Shown: positions 36,418 to 48,142 of the stretch, in pieces
How the letters are laid out: each line of letters begins with the position of its first letter
Position numbering within the stretch: position 1 is the stretch's first letter
DNA from: Blasia pusilla
Taxonomy: Eukaryota > Marchantiophyta > Marchantiopsida > Blasiales
DNA length: 64,000 nt
Assembly (NCBI GenBank): GCA_050084515.1
Contig: CM114272.1
Location: 2,046,001-2,110,000 of the forward strand
Reading direction: 5' to 3'
Notes under the pieces: model-generated
The model's input: only the letters and a program-made list of their open reading frames with translations
What the model was told of the DNA's origin: nothing
Databases searched by the model: none
Position numbers and translations under genes: made by a program

Positions 36418-38510
36418 ATGGAGGAAATGGCTCAGGATCCGGTGCCAACCAAGGAGCCGGAGGTAGCTCCGCTGAAGTTCGCGTTCTCTGCCTCAAAACC
36501 CAAGTTTTCTGCATCGCGCCCGCCCCTTTTCCCAAGAGGAAAGCAACGAAACGGTGACATGGATGAAAATAGGGATATGGAGTATGTGACAGGTTTCGAC
36601 GAACAAGGAATTGTGGCAAAGGATTCGAAGGGACGGGTCGGAGCCAGAGTAATCCCGAAATTGGAGAACTCTGGCGGCCGGAGAAACGGATGAAGAATAT
36701 CATGATGGACACGGATATCATGGTGAACACTGATGAGCGTTTTGAGAAGGAAGTGGAGACGGTGATAGGGGGCCCTAATGCTGTTGCGCAGTATGGGCTC
36801 ACTATGGGGGTGAGGAAAGTGCAGAGTGAGGAAGCGAAGGAGGCGAAATCTGTGACCGAGACCGAGCAGAATGGGAAGACCGTTGCAGAGGTTGGCGCGG
36901 AGAAATCTGTTGAGCGAAACGAGCTCACCTTTTCTCAAATGGAGGAGCAAAGGCTCCGAAGCGACCTTATTTCTCTTCCGGACGAAGCGGATTTGGATGC
37001 TTACGAGGATATGCCTGTGGAGGACTTCGGAGAGGCGATCTTAAGAGGTATGGGATGGGAAAAGGGCAAGCCCATCGGACGGAATTCGAAAGTGGCAGTG
37101 ATTCCAGTAGAGTACGTAAAAAGGTCGGGGAGGACAGGTTTGGGAGCCGACGCTGCGCCCAAAGAGCTCAGCAATCAAAGGCACATCAAACCTGGAGACA
37201 GTAGGCTGGCGGCGCCTGAGCTCGTGGCACCTACTGGTCCGGATGGGAGAGTCAGGCATGTCGTCACAGTAGATGAGAAGCTGGTGGAGAAGATCAGGAA
37301 AGGGGTGGCGAGAGGCAAGCTAATGTCAATCATATCAGGAAGGCACTTGGGAATGAGGGTAACAGTTCTCGAAGTTCTAGAATCTGAGAACTCAGACCGA
37401 GTTTCTGTGAAGCTCGTCAAGAGTGGGGAGAAGGTTCTGGTTTCTGCCAAGGATCTTGCTGATATTGGGTCTTTGGAGGAAGAGAAGGTGTTGAAACAGA
37501 TCAGGCAACTGAGGATTGGAAACGGTGATAACACGAATGAGAGCAATGAGAATGTGGACGAAGAAGATGGCCGTGCAGGTAAAAGAGAAGACAGACAGTA
37601 TGAGAGGAAGGATAGTAGGAAAGAAACTAGAAAGGAGACGGATACAAGGAGGGATGAAGGAGGCGGAGGAAGGGAGGATGGTTCAAAAGTCGACAACATC
37701 CGTGAAGAGGAGGAACTTGGTACACCACGAAGAGACAGTCGACGGGATGAGAGAGGAGAGTATGAAGAGCAGAAGAGGTCTGTACGAGATGGAAGGAGAG
37801 AGAGGAAGAGAGATGAATATGAAAGGGCAAACGATAACATGGATGTCGAGGACGAAGGTAGGATGAGGAGAGCGGATGAAAGGAGAAATTCAGTCAGGCA
37901 TCAGAAGAGAGAGGATAGGAGGGAAGACGGGAGAAGAGAAAGCAGAAGAGAAGAGAGAAGAGAAGATGATCGAAGCCACGGGAGGAATTCAAGAGATAAA
38001 GATGCTGCGGACGAAAGGTTGGGAAAGGACAGGAAAAGTCAATGGAGTGATCCCCGTTCATCAGAAGACAGGAATGAGAAGGATAGAGGGGCTTCTGGAG
38101 GTGGGAGCTACGGTCAGGACTCCAGTGTATTAGCTCGCAGAGAACCATGGCTGACCAGCCAGATACGAGTTAGAATCATCAGTAAAAGTCTGAAAGGAGG
38201 AAGACTATATCTTAAAAAAGCTAGGATTGTAGATGTTGTGAGTCCGAAAGAGTGTGACCTATTGGTCGATGAAAGTGGAGAAATGCTGCAGCGAGTGCAG
38301 CAAGACTACTTGGAGACTGCACTGCCCAGAAGAGGTGGCAGAGTTAAGGTTGTTGGTGGAAAATTTCAGGGTCTTCTGGGCAAACTAATAGAGAGAAACT
38401 CGGAAGAAGAAGTTGGTTTGGTACAGATGGAAGAGTCCTTTGAGATGGTGACCTTGAGTCTAGATCTCTTGGCCGAGTTTGTGGGTGACATCAGTGAAAT
38501 GGATGCTTGA
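36418..38510 (+). CDS. MOS2/GPKOW-like G-patch and KOW protein, frameshifted
   Basis: Nuclear RNA-binding protein of the family of human GPKOW, yeast Spp2 and Arabidopsis MOS2, which act with spliceosomal helicases (family knowledge). From the ATG at 36418 the N-terminal part reads KFAFSASKPKFSASRP and MEYVTGFDEQ. The conserved LWRPEKRMKN block (36666-36695) lies in a different frame, so one base seems missing at about 36652-36657. After that a 606-residue frame (from Met 36690) runs to 38510. Residues about 107-160 form a G-patch (PVEDFGEAILRGMGWEKGK, then TGLGA). Residues about 200-275 hold a first KOW region. About 295-465 is an Arg/Glu/Asp-rich low-complexity region. About 480-600 is a second KOW region. 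No introns are needed. The protein would be about 695 residues, longer than the roughly 460-480 of relatives because of the charged region. Confidence 0.88.
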
Positions 38511-40950
38511 AGGGAGGACTTGTTTCGTGTCTTTGGCATAAGTGCCCTTGGCTGTCCTCCTCTGCATACTCTCCTTTTGGTTGTCGGGGTGACACTGTTT
38601 TAAGATCGCTTTCCAAGTTGCTCTTCAAAGAAAATTGAAACGTGTAAAGGACAGAGGTGCTCTAAATGGCAATTAGAGAATTGCCAAGGCTGATTTATCT
38701 TGTATCTATGCTTCTGTGTGAACAGAAAGAGATCAATGTGGAAGTTTGTGCAGTTTTGCACTGCCCGATTTCATTTTGCAGAGAAGGAAATATCATAGCA
38801 TGGGGGAAATCACCATTGAAATTGAGATGGAATGCTGGCTTTAGAAAATGGCAGCGCAGTAGTGCCTTTTTTACTTCAAGGGACCTCTGCGTTTTTGGCA
38901 AAATGCACACATCGGATCTTGCAGGATTGAACTAAAGCACAATCAATCAATGTGAACCCACTAGACTGGCTACTATTTGATACAACCCTGACTCAAATTT
39001 GAGGAAAAATATGCTGCCTATTGTAGAGGGGAGAGATGCTATTTGTTTGAGAGTATGAAACCTTTGTAAGACACAGTGATTTCCTTAGACGTAAATCATA
39101 CCTTGGCTGTGTCTTGATAATCTGCGAGATCTGTTCTAAATCTTGAGGGTCTAGTCATGGAATAGTTTACCAATTGCCATCTGGATCATGCGTGGTGTTC
39201 AACTTGAGACAGAGTATCCTAGGATCTCATGGGACGTCTTTTGGGATCCAGCTTTAGGAACCAGTTAGCCTTATGTTTTTATGGAAGCCCTTTACCTGGA
39301 AGCTCCTGCTTTGGGGTTTTACACGACAATATGGTCCTGCGTTTATGGTACTGTTCTTGTGAACAAGTGCCCCAAAAGCGCTGATTCATAGGGCAGGGAA
39401 GTGCAGTAGGTCAGTTTGTCGAAAAGAATTATGCGGGGTCTGTGAGGGAGAGACCCAGTTGTAGGAAGTAGTAGAATTTGGGCAGATGCCTTTACACCAA
39501 ATGTGCTCTAATTTTTAGGGCATAGTGGAAAGTTACGATATTCCTGAAGTGGATTGCCATGGGATAGTTGCAATTTGAATCGGACAGTGGTGACAGTGTC
39601 AGGACATGGTATAGTCCGGACGTGATGTGAAAAGATGTCACATGGAGTGTGAGCGTAACTAAAGTACGAAAACTTCATGTGTGAATGGTCCTACTCGTCA
39701 TTTACAGATCATCTGGTTGGAACGTCTGGCTCACGTTCCAAGCCCGTGAATTATAGCAAGAAATCACTCTCATCCACTGCTGCAAGAATTGATGAGTTTG
39801 GGAATAAAGTTTTGAGGGTAATCTCCCTGTTGTGGTGGTATGGGTGGAGAAATGGATGAAATCAGCTGTGGGTGGGGTACGTCTGCATGAAGGTTCTCTT
39901 TTTTGGTATGGGTATGTGGTTGTGGCCATTACTTGCGATCCAGTGGATTTTATTAACATGGTATCCTCGATACTTGAGGTGGGTGAAGTCATCCCTACCA
40001 CAAATGACCGCCTTGACCTTTTCGGTTCCAGACTTTTGCTGGGTGACTTTTGACACTTTATCACCACTTGTCAGAACATAAAGACATCTAGCAGCTTTTA
40101 GTTGGCCGACATCATAACACAATTCATTTGCTCTGTCAAACTTCTGCTGTGTGCGTACTTGAGATTTGGTTGATGCCTGGTGAGGTGACCTTGCATTCCC
40201 TACATTCAGGCAAACCATTAGCATATTCTTGGTTACTGTGGACCGCACAAGCACACGATTGGTGTTGAAGAGTGGTTACTCAAGTAAATGGAGTTAAGGA
40301 GAGAAATGACTGGAGCACTGAAGAAAAATGGTAGTGAGTGCAGTAACTGCAGTTCATCCACACCTAACAATCGTGATAAACTCCAGGGATGAGGAAAGGG
40401 AACACTAATGCCGTCTTTTTATTCAGAGAGCTGCTATGGAGTAGAATACTATTATACAAATAACAGCCTTTACAGGCAGCTTAAGGTAGTTCTTAGCCAG
40501 GAGGAACATCGATAGATGGTAGCCTCAACACGGACCCTCCAGATGTAAAGAGCACTACCCATGAAAGGCGACCAGCAGCCACTCTCCCAACCTGAAACCA
40601 CAGCACCAAACAGTCAGACATGTTACTCGAAGATGGAAAACCCTACCTCTTGTCCCCTGAACAGAAACTATGACAATCTATTCAGTTCAAGGCGATCCAA
40701 AAGACTCCCTTTCTTTTTATGGAGTGGCCTTGTGCTTACTCCACTTCATTTTTGAGTTTATAGACATACGGGTAGATTGTGAGTGGAAGTCCGCACACAC
40801 AGACATTCAATGGCCATCATACCAATACCTGCAAGAAGGGTGAACTTGTACTGCTTAGTGAGATCTAGACAACAATCACCTCTGGTTTCAAACAACTGTA
40901 AGCTGGATAATTAGGCTCCTTATTAGATCCTGGCACGTCTGTGGTCAGAG
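38511..40950. other. 3' flank of the MOS2/GPKOW gene and spacer
   Basis: Non-coding by inspection. The 3' untranslated region and polyadenylation site presumably lie within the first few hundred bases. A minus-strand frame of 130 residues (39862-40254) has no recognised domain and could belong to the downstream end of the SEL1-like transcript, but this is unsupported. Confidence 0.4.
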
Positions 40951-41019
40951 GAGCTGAAAACCATCCTACAATTCAGAAAGAACTGCTTGACAGTTTTGAA
41001 CTTGTAAACTGACTACAAA

Positions 41020-42536
41020 TCAGAGAAAGTTGCATCGGGATGCGAAGCACTTGCCTTTCAAATAATTAAGCCATCCCTGGTCGCCAAGAGGGGATAGCAC
41101 ATCCATATCTCCACCTGATGAAGGTGAACCCGTATTGTCAGCAGGTTCTCTCAAGAATCCATACTAGGAGGATCCACAGGATTGCCCACTGCCAGAAAGA
41201 TTTTTTTGTTGTTTTTTTCACACAGCCAAGTCGAATGGTGAGAACCTTTCGATTCAACCAACGGCGAAGATATGCAAGGGTCATCAGCAAATAGGGTCAT
41301 CGTCTTCTGGCATTGCACTAGCAGATTCCACCTCGCATGATATTGAAACTATGGATACCACTCTGTGATTCAGTACCAGGATCCCACCACCAGATTAAAC
41401 ACAATTTTCCATCCAGTGCACCTCCTGACATTTTAAAGAGAGTTTAAACCAAATTGGATTGGATAAGATTGGATGGAAACATGCTAGGTGTCCCCACAGT
41501 AGTTGGATAGAAGCGAATGCCTTGAGCAAGTGATGGACTACATTGAAAGGTTTCTTCCATGCTATGAGAGGAGATACTTGAGCAGTTTCATCATTCAGTG
41601 TAGACTACGGAAAGTCTCTAGTGATTCCTCTGTTTCGCAAATCTGTACTATGAAAGATGAAGACTGACTACTTTGGGCTCGTCAGGGAGATTCTTACCAG
41701 CTAGAGAAGCGAGAAGTAGCCGAGCATCTTTATCCACCTCCGCTGATTTCTGCAGCCATATCCTTCCCTGCTTCACAATCAGAACAACCTCATCAGTCAT
41801 GCCGAGCACCATTCGCCAAGGCACTCAGAATATCCCCAATGTGTGGCATCCGACAGTGAATGCACAGGGCTTGCAGCACTGCTCAAGCGCACGTCCCATT
41901 TTGCCACACCAGCTCAAATCCCTTTCACCTTCCAGATCAGTGCATAGCCACACCTGATTCTCTCCCAGATCGGAGTGAACCAAACCACATCCTGACGGAC
42001 CTCCAGGACCGTAGAGAACTCTGGTGGAATGGTTTTCGGCTCCGCATTTGCGCAACCCTCCAAATTGACAGTGTGTGTGCCACAAACCCTCTTATGGCAC
42101 ATATATTTCCAGTGATCAGGTGGAAGTACAAGCAGAATCCAGAAGCATTTGCGCAAGTCTTCAAATTGACAGTGTATGCCATAAACCCGCTTATGGCACA
42201 CAGATTTCCAGTGATGAGGTGAAAGTATAAGCAGAATCCAGAGCCATTGCATTTCACAGGGTTTCTGCTTGAGTTGTGTGAATTCGAATTGCGAGGGGCA
42301 CGCAAATTGGAATTGGGACGGACCTGTTTCAAATCAGGAGCAACTCCATAGCCCGAGCAGAACATTTGCCCTACAAGATATTGCATCGTGACATCACCGC
42401 TCCTGGCAGCCTTCAGAGTAGCCTCAAACCAGCGTCTCTCACAATCAGCGACGACGTCTTTCAGCGGCACTCTGCCATAGGTACTAGCTCGCGCCCTCAG
42501 CGCCTCCTCCTTTCTGCTCTCGGACTTCTTTGACAT
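41020..42536 (-). CDS. SEL1-like repeat protein, partial exon model
   Basis: Exon 1 (42536-42324) starts MSKKSESRKEEALRARASTY and contains a SEL1/TPR-like unit (GDVTMQYLVGQMFCSGYGV). It ends at a CAG/GTCCGT donor. An in-frame upstream Met lies at 42557. Exon 2 (41767-41698, 70 bp, phases compatible) reads GRIWLQKSAEVDKDARLLLA and ends at GTAAGA. A likely C-terminal exon (41163-41020) reads GSPSSGGDMDVLSPLGDQGW, then LNYLKG, and stops at TGA. Its phase does not join exon 2 directly, so one small exon between them is probably missing from this model. SEL1-like repeats usually mediate protein-protein contacts. The specific partner is unknown. Confidence 0.6.
42044..42245. repeat. 101-bp tandem duplication inside an intron
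   Basis: Two copies starting at GCATTTGCGCAA (42044 and 42145) repeat in register through a block like AAATTGACAGTGT, TTATGGCACA and AAGCAGAATCCAGA. They lie within the first coding intron of the SEL1-like gene. Confidence 0.9.
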
Positions 42537-42559
42537 CTGGAACGGGAAAACACTCACTC

Positions 42560-43077
42560 AATTCAAAGTTCTCATTCAGTCGGCCAACCAACCCACAAAC
42601 AAGAGACTCCTGCTAAAGAAGTACTCCCCCTCCATCGGCCCCCTTCAACTGCTGCAGTGCTTCGGACAAAATTAGGGTTCGCAGGAATGCGCACAGATCC
42701 CAGATATAAGCATCGGAACCGGATCCCATCGATTGAGTAGAAACACACACGCCGCAGATACATGTTGACATTCTCTGGGCACGGAACCCCAATGTCACGC
42801 CCCAGTTCCAGACCAGGAATCAGAAAGTCGTACAGCAACATCCACACACGGATTACCTTCTCAGAGATTGAACATCCCAGGCAATTTCTCATGGAGACAG
42901 ACACACCCTGGTGTTCGGAAAAGTCCGCTTCTCCACTTTAGCCTCACTGACAACCGAAATAAAATTTACCCGCCAATACCCCAATCTGCCACCCGCAAAC
43001 GGCTTTTCTTTCTTTCCCCGCCCCCCTTCTGCGGCTCCTGCTGCTCTCCCCTACGACTCTCCTATCCACCTAAATCA

Positions 43078-43108
<31 letters not shown>

Positions 43109-43450
43109 AAAATCTCAATCTCTACAGATAGAAAGAGAAGTCGGAGCATCAAACCTCTGACCGATCTGAATATCCCACCCTCTCAGAGCACCGACGCGTC
43201 CTTCTCTTTCTCTGTCTGCAGGGGGCTAGAGAGGGGCCCCATCAGGCCTCCGTCCCTCAGCACAGTCAGGCGGCCATAGCCCGACGCGGAATTCGTCTTC
43301 CTTCCCAGCAGAGCGAAGAAGCCGAGCCGAGCGCAGGAGCGCAAATCCACAGCTCTCAGCGTAAATCTGCGAGATTTATGCAGCGCCGCTCATAGAATTG
43401 GACGCGCAAACCATAAGATGCACATGTGCCAGCGAAATTTGCCCGTCCTC
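42560..43450 (-). promoter_or_regulatory. Leader and promoter region of the SEL1-like gene
   Basis: Mixed to GC-rich DNA upstream of the minus-strand start, with a (TCTCTG)n stretch at 43078-43108 on the plus strand. No conserved coding frame is seen. Placement as promoter is by position and composition only. Confidence 0.45.
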
Positions 43451-43559
43451 GCAGTCCCCACCTCAAGTCCACTGTGATCGCACGCGGCATCAGCTGAGGA
43501 AGAATGATTCGCACTTCGCGAGCAGGACATTCCCTTTCAGTCGTTCGAGGCCGTGGGAC

Positions 43560-43860
43560 GGACTGACTGATGGACGGACGGACTCTTCGCGACTGTGATA
43601 GGAGGGCGACTGAACGGGCCGCCGTATGGGCCTACAGGGCCCACTACGACTCTCAGGGGCCTGCCGTATGTCCCTACGGACTCTGTGACGGAGCCGCAGA
43701 GTGGTGGCCCTACGGCTCCCCTCAGGGTCCGCCGTACGGCAGACCCTGCAACTCTATACAGTGCCGCCGCCGTAGAGCCATACGGCGGCCCTGCAGTGCT
43801 ATAAGCAGGATCCCGTATGACTTTACGGAGTCCCGTACGATTCTAGAGTGGGTTTCCTAC
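43560..43860. repeat. GC-rich quasi-repeat with CCGTA core
   Basis: About 300 bp in which CCGTA(T/C)GG, CCTACGG and GGGCC motifs and their complements recur irregularly. It is bounded by AT-rich DNA on the right. Open frames exist but reflect the repeat. It resembles the GC-rich block at 10.86-11.15 kb in style, not in sequence. Confidence 0.65.
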
Positions 43861-43869
43861 CCCCAACTC

Positions 43870-45060
43870 CTTCCTTCTTGAGAAAGAGAAAATAGCCCCC
43901 TATAAAAAAACTGGTGATGGAAAACCCATTCAGAATATAAAAAAAGGTACTTAGAAGTACCTAAATCTCACAACAAACATAAAAGATACCTCCTATGGGC
44001 TAAATCCACCTAGAGAGACGTGACTACCATTAAATGGGTCAACTCTATGAGAGGGTAGCCCTATGGTTTTATGGGAGATCCATTGGGGTATCATGTGGGA
44101 TTTTTCTGTCATTTTCCGTGGGGTATTGTAAGGGTAGATATGGAAAAATTGTGGAAAAATTTGGTGTTCCTTAGACGTGTGGGTAGGACATATGAGACGT
44201 ACGAGAGAGATACCGAGTGACACATCCAATTGTTGTATGACATTACGGCAATGTACTATAGTTCAAAAAGGGAGCTCCCAGAAGGTTTTTGTCCGAGGAG
44301 GCTCTATGCTCAATTGTTGTGGCCGATCGTTATGTAGTTTCAAGCTTTCAAATTTTTTTATGGTTCCAATCCAAAGATGAATGTCTACAATCTTCTCCAA
44401 AGTCTTATTTTCATAGTAGAATTTGTATGTATGGACGGAAAATATTATGAGTCATACTTATTGGGCCTCTAGAAGTTTTCCTTGAGTGGGCAGGGAATTT
44501 GTAAGAGTTAGAGGCCACACATGTGGTGTTTAACAATTTCATATAGGTTGGTAATTGATAATCCATATGGGAAGAAAGAGGATGTAATGATGACATACCA
44601 TACTCCATATTGATATACCAGGAATTATTGCATCATCCAAATAATCTTGGTAAAATGTGTTATGCTTTCAATCACAAGGCGATTCTCGGCAAGTTCTAAA
44701 ATTTTCCTTTAGTTTTTATGAATGCACGTTTGATCGTGTTATTCCTTTTGTGTTGATTGCTTTGGATCACCCTAATGTGCATTGTTGTGCTTAGACTGTG
44801 GGACATTTTGGTCCCAAAGGTCCTCTTTCTAATAGTTGTGCTTCCATTGCTCTAGTTGATTGAAAATAAAAAGATGTTCCTCAAAGTTCTTTGTTTTTCT
44901 CTTTACACTAATCATGTGTTTCAATTTTTTTACTTGATATTATTTTAATTGTTGGTGAAGGTACTTGGTGAAGGGGTTCCGGCCTATTTACGCCCAGATT
45001 AGAGCCCTTGGTTTGCGGTACGCTCTACGGCGAGTGCACAATACCATATTTTGTGCAGTC
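43870..45060. other. Spacer, nothing recognised
   Basis: AT-rich intergenic DNA without domain or tandem repeat. Confidence 0.45.
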
Positions 45061-45066
45061 ACAACT

Positions 45067-45123
45067 AAATGATCCAACACATGGATCCCATGACATCCAT
45101 GGGATCCATGTGTTGGATCATTT
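45067..45123. repeat. Perfect 26-bp inverted repeat with 5-nt loop
   Basis: Arm 45067-45092 is the exact reverse complement of 45098-45123, with a 5-base spacer (ACATC). The arms contain GGATCC and CATG palindromes. Transcription on either strand would give a 57-nt hairpin. The arms are identical, so the structure is young or maintained. Confidence 0.95.
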
Positions 45124-45129
45124 GGTCCA

Positions 45130-45880
45130 TGACATACATGGACCAATAGAATTGTAGAGCAGTCCTTCTAGGTTATGTTTCTCACGTAGTGGCCGCCACT
45201 TTGTACTTGTTGTGCGGGTATTATGTATTGAAGACTATTTAATCTCCTTTGTAGTGTAGTATAATGTCTCATACTGTACAACTCTTGAGCTGATGGCCAC
45301 CACAACCATTCGCATTAGGTGCATTCAACTCTCTATGTATCCAAAATCTGTTTTTTAAACCCATCGTATTAGAATAGTGTCTCTTATGGTTGCATAAGAA
45401 TGAGAAAGTCTATCCCTAAGACGTACATGGACGGATAAGTTTGGTGATATTCACAGACATGGATTGCAAAATGTGGGGCCCACACTTTATAGTTCATGGT
45501 GGAAGGCAAGGTAAGGGTGGGTGGAGCAATAAGGGGAGCCCGGGGGAGAGAATAGAGTGGAGGAGGAGGAAGAAATGAGAAAGTGCGGATCACGAAGGCA
45601 AATGGGGGGATGAGAAAGAAGGGGGAGATGGGACCCACATGGACAAGTCCTTCTATAGGACAAAATTAAGTCCACGAACATGGACATATCCGCAGACACG
45701 AATTTTTTTCCATACACAACCTTGATGTCTTCTCAGTTTGTGTCGGAAACTCTATTATAATTCCTTGTTGCACATTATTGTATTCATCTTATGTAGTATA
45801 GTGTCTCCCCAATTTGTATTGAAGACTACTCTATCAACTCTGGAGCTAACAACCACCACATATATTGAAACTAGGTGCAT
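45130..45880. other. Spacer, nothing recognised
   Basis: No gene. A purine-rich stretch lies at 45500-45630. Confidence 0.4.
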
Positions 45881-45883
45881 TAA

Positions 45884-46229
45884 TCTATATTATTAGTTGA
45901 GAGTGCCTTCTTGATTTGCAAACACCTCTCTGTTTAACACGTGGCAATCGAGTAGGAAGAAAATGTTTCCTACTTTACGGGCAACAAGAAAATGTTTCCA
46001 TTCTACGGAAAACAAGACAAAAATTTGGATGCAACATGATTAGTCCCTCCACTCTCGTACATGGGATTAGAGGAAACCCTTCTAAGGTGTTGACACATGT
46101 CCTTTTAAGGCCCTTCTATTGTTGACACATGTCCTCTTGAGACTTATCTATTGTTAATGGGTGTTATTTAAAAGTAATTAAATTAAGGGAAAACTCTGTC
46201 ACTCATGCATGGCATGGGCAACATACTAG
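45884..46229 (+). mobile_element. Non-autonomous Helitron with intact ends, 346 bp
   Basis: Starts TCTATATTATTAGTTGAGAG after an A, and ends with the hairpin CATGC-ATG-GCATG, nine bases, then CTAG followed by T. All Helitron hallmarks are present: 5' TC, a 3' hairpin about ten bases from CTRR, insertion between A and T, no target duplication and no inverted termini. The second half matches the unit at 6245-6410, and part of the first half matches the minus-strand element near 61.6 kb. It encodes no protein. Confidence 0.85.
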
Positions 46230-47690
46230 TACTCTACATTGAAAACTATGTTATAACACCCTTCTTGTACACAACTGTGTTCATCTCTTTTGTGAACTTT
46301 TTTACACTAAGGGTCCTTTTTCTTTCTATGTGCTTTTAATGGCATTGACATACTTTATAGATTTTGTATTTTAGCTACATTCTCTATATTGGACTATGGA
46401 GTCAACCCATAAATTTGTATTCATATTACTATTTATTTAATAATAAGATCTCACTTTTTGGGGACGCCATACTTGTTATCTTTTTACCTGAACTTGATAG
46501 GACTTTGGACCTTAGTAGATTTGCATGTCCTTTTATTTTTTTATTTTATGGATTTTCCTATCCTCTTTCATCCATCATTTTTTTCAAATAGGGAAAAGGT
46601 GCTTTGGACAAAAGAGAATGGGACAATTCATAGAGAGTGAAAAACAAGAGGACTTCGGAGAGTCAACCATACCTTACATCATATCATAATATGTTGGAGT
46701 AGAAGAAACAAAGAAACCCTTAAGAGTCAACTTCACCAAAAAAAAGATTCTAGTCAAAATTACTAAAATATGACTACCATAAAGAGGAATTCTAGTATTA
46801 GTGTCTCCCACAACATAAGTGCACCTCTAGGTCCCATTGGCTCAACTTAATTGGTCTAAGAAAGAAAGAATATAAAGGGAACCATGATGAACTAACCTCA
46901 CAAATAGAAAAAATATTTGAGATACACTAGTGAAAATATAACTTCTAAAAGGGGTGCTTTTGAGCTATCATTTTCTTGAAATTTCCCCATAATATGGAAA
47001 CATGGGGAAAAAGATATGTTGAATTATAGAGAATGGGAGAGTCTAAAAGAGTGAAATCCAAGTGGGACTCAACAAGAAGAATTTGATCTAAGGTCATCTC
47101 TTAGAGCAATTAACCAGAGTTAGAAGAGAGGGGAAATATGGACCCGTAGACCACAATGAGTTTTCTTTCTTAGGGAAATTTTGAATTAGAAAAACTACGA
47201 TGGGAGAACCTCTAAAAGTAAAAAAATTGAGTGGGACTCGAAGAGCTAGTCCAAGAGTCAATGAATCCAAAATTTGTGAAGTAATTTTTATTAGAACCCT
47301 CGTATTCTTTCAAAAAGGCATTTTTCACATTGTCTTTGAAATATTAAAACATATTGTATGTATGTATGTATGTATGTAGAAACTACTGATCCCACAAGAA
47401 CTATACTCACACACATTCACAAGGAGGAGCTAGTTTGCATAAAAAAGAAGAGTGAGAATGTGCATGTAGAGAAGGAGAGAGCCTATCATGTCTTTTGTAT
47501 TCGAGTGGAGAGTATCTAAGTGGCATATTTGGGGAGGTTAGACGCTAGTCCTATGGGTTGATAATGACATGTTAAGGAGGACCCGAGGAGAGTAGCATGA
47601 GTGTGCAAGTTACCCCCTATGTAATATCATAGTTGGTTGACATGTAAAATTCTATCATTCCGACGATGTAGGGAGTTTGTAGGACGACAA
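46230..47690. other. AT-rich DNA with a TATG microsatellite
   Basis: A TATG array lies at about 47355-47379. Otherwise there are short unconserved frames only. Confidence 0.5.
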
Positions 47691-48035
47691 AGAGAGAATG
47701 AGCTCTCAAGCTCTCTCTCCTTGAGGTATACCCCTCCCCTCTCCCAAGCTCTCTCCATGGTAACCTATGCTCCCAAGTCACCTCCTTGGCTCTTGACCTG
47801 ATGTAGGAGGTCAAGGGCCACTTAACAAAAATAGAAAGTTGATCATATACTCAAAATGGTACTTACCTAAAAGAGTAAGTTCTTCAATATGGCTCCAAAT
47901 CAGCCGAAACGAAGGGGAAACCTGCTCTCTTAGATTTCCCGGGGCCTCAACAGGTCATCCTCGACCTACAGAGCATGTCCTCCACTACTCACGAAGGCAC
48001 TCTACTGGATCTCACCGATCTATCCTAAAAGACGT
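47690..48035 (+). repeat. Close copy of the LTR-like family
   Basis: Aligns almost base for base with 7970-8310, including TATACCCCTCCCCT, GGTAACCTATGCTCCCAAGT and CTTGACCTGATGTAGGAGGT. It ends at GACGTGACAA, the inferred LTR boundary, while the left side is truncated. Probably a solo LTR fragment. Confidence 0.75.
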
Positions 48036-48142
48036 GACAAGTTGCTCAAGCATAACTTCATTTGAATGGTCGGATGAGGTTGAGTACAATCATGTGACAT
48101 CAAGAGCATCTATTTTTAAAAAAAATTTCGGGCGAAATGATC

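Noticed and set aside
36413-36950. Long minus-strand frames opposite the MOS2/GPKOW N-terminus
   Set aside because: Shadows of the plus-strand coding region, which has the recognisable domains.
37175-37840. 221-residue Ser- and Leu-rich minus-strand frame
   Set aside because: Antisense of the Arg/Glu-rich insert. Composition is explained by the codons on the other strand.
39862-40254. 130-residue minus-strand frame between the MOS2/GPKOW and SEL1-like genes
   Set aside because: No domain, no matching splice sites to the SEL1-like exons and no family recognised.
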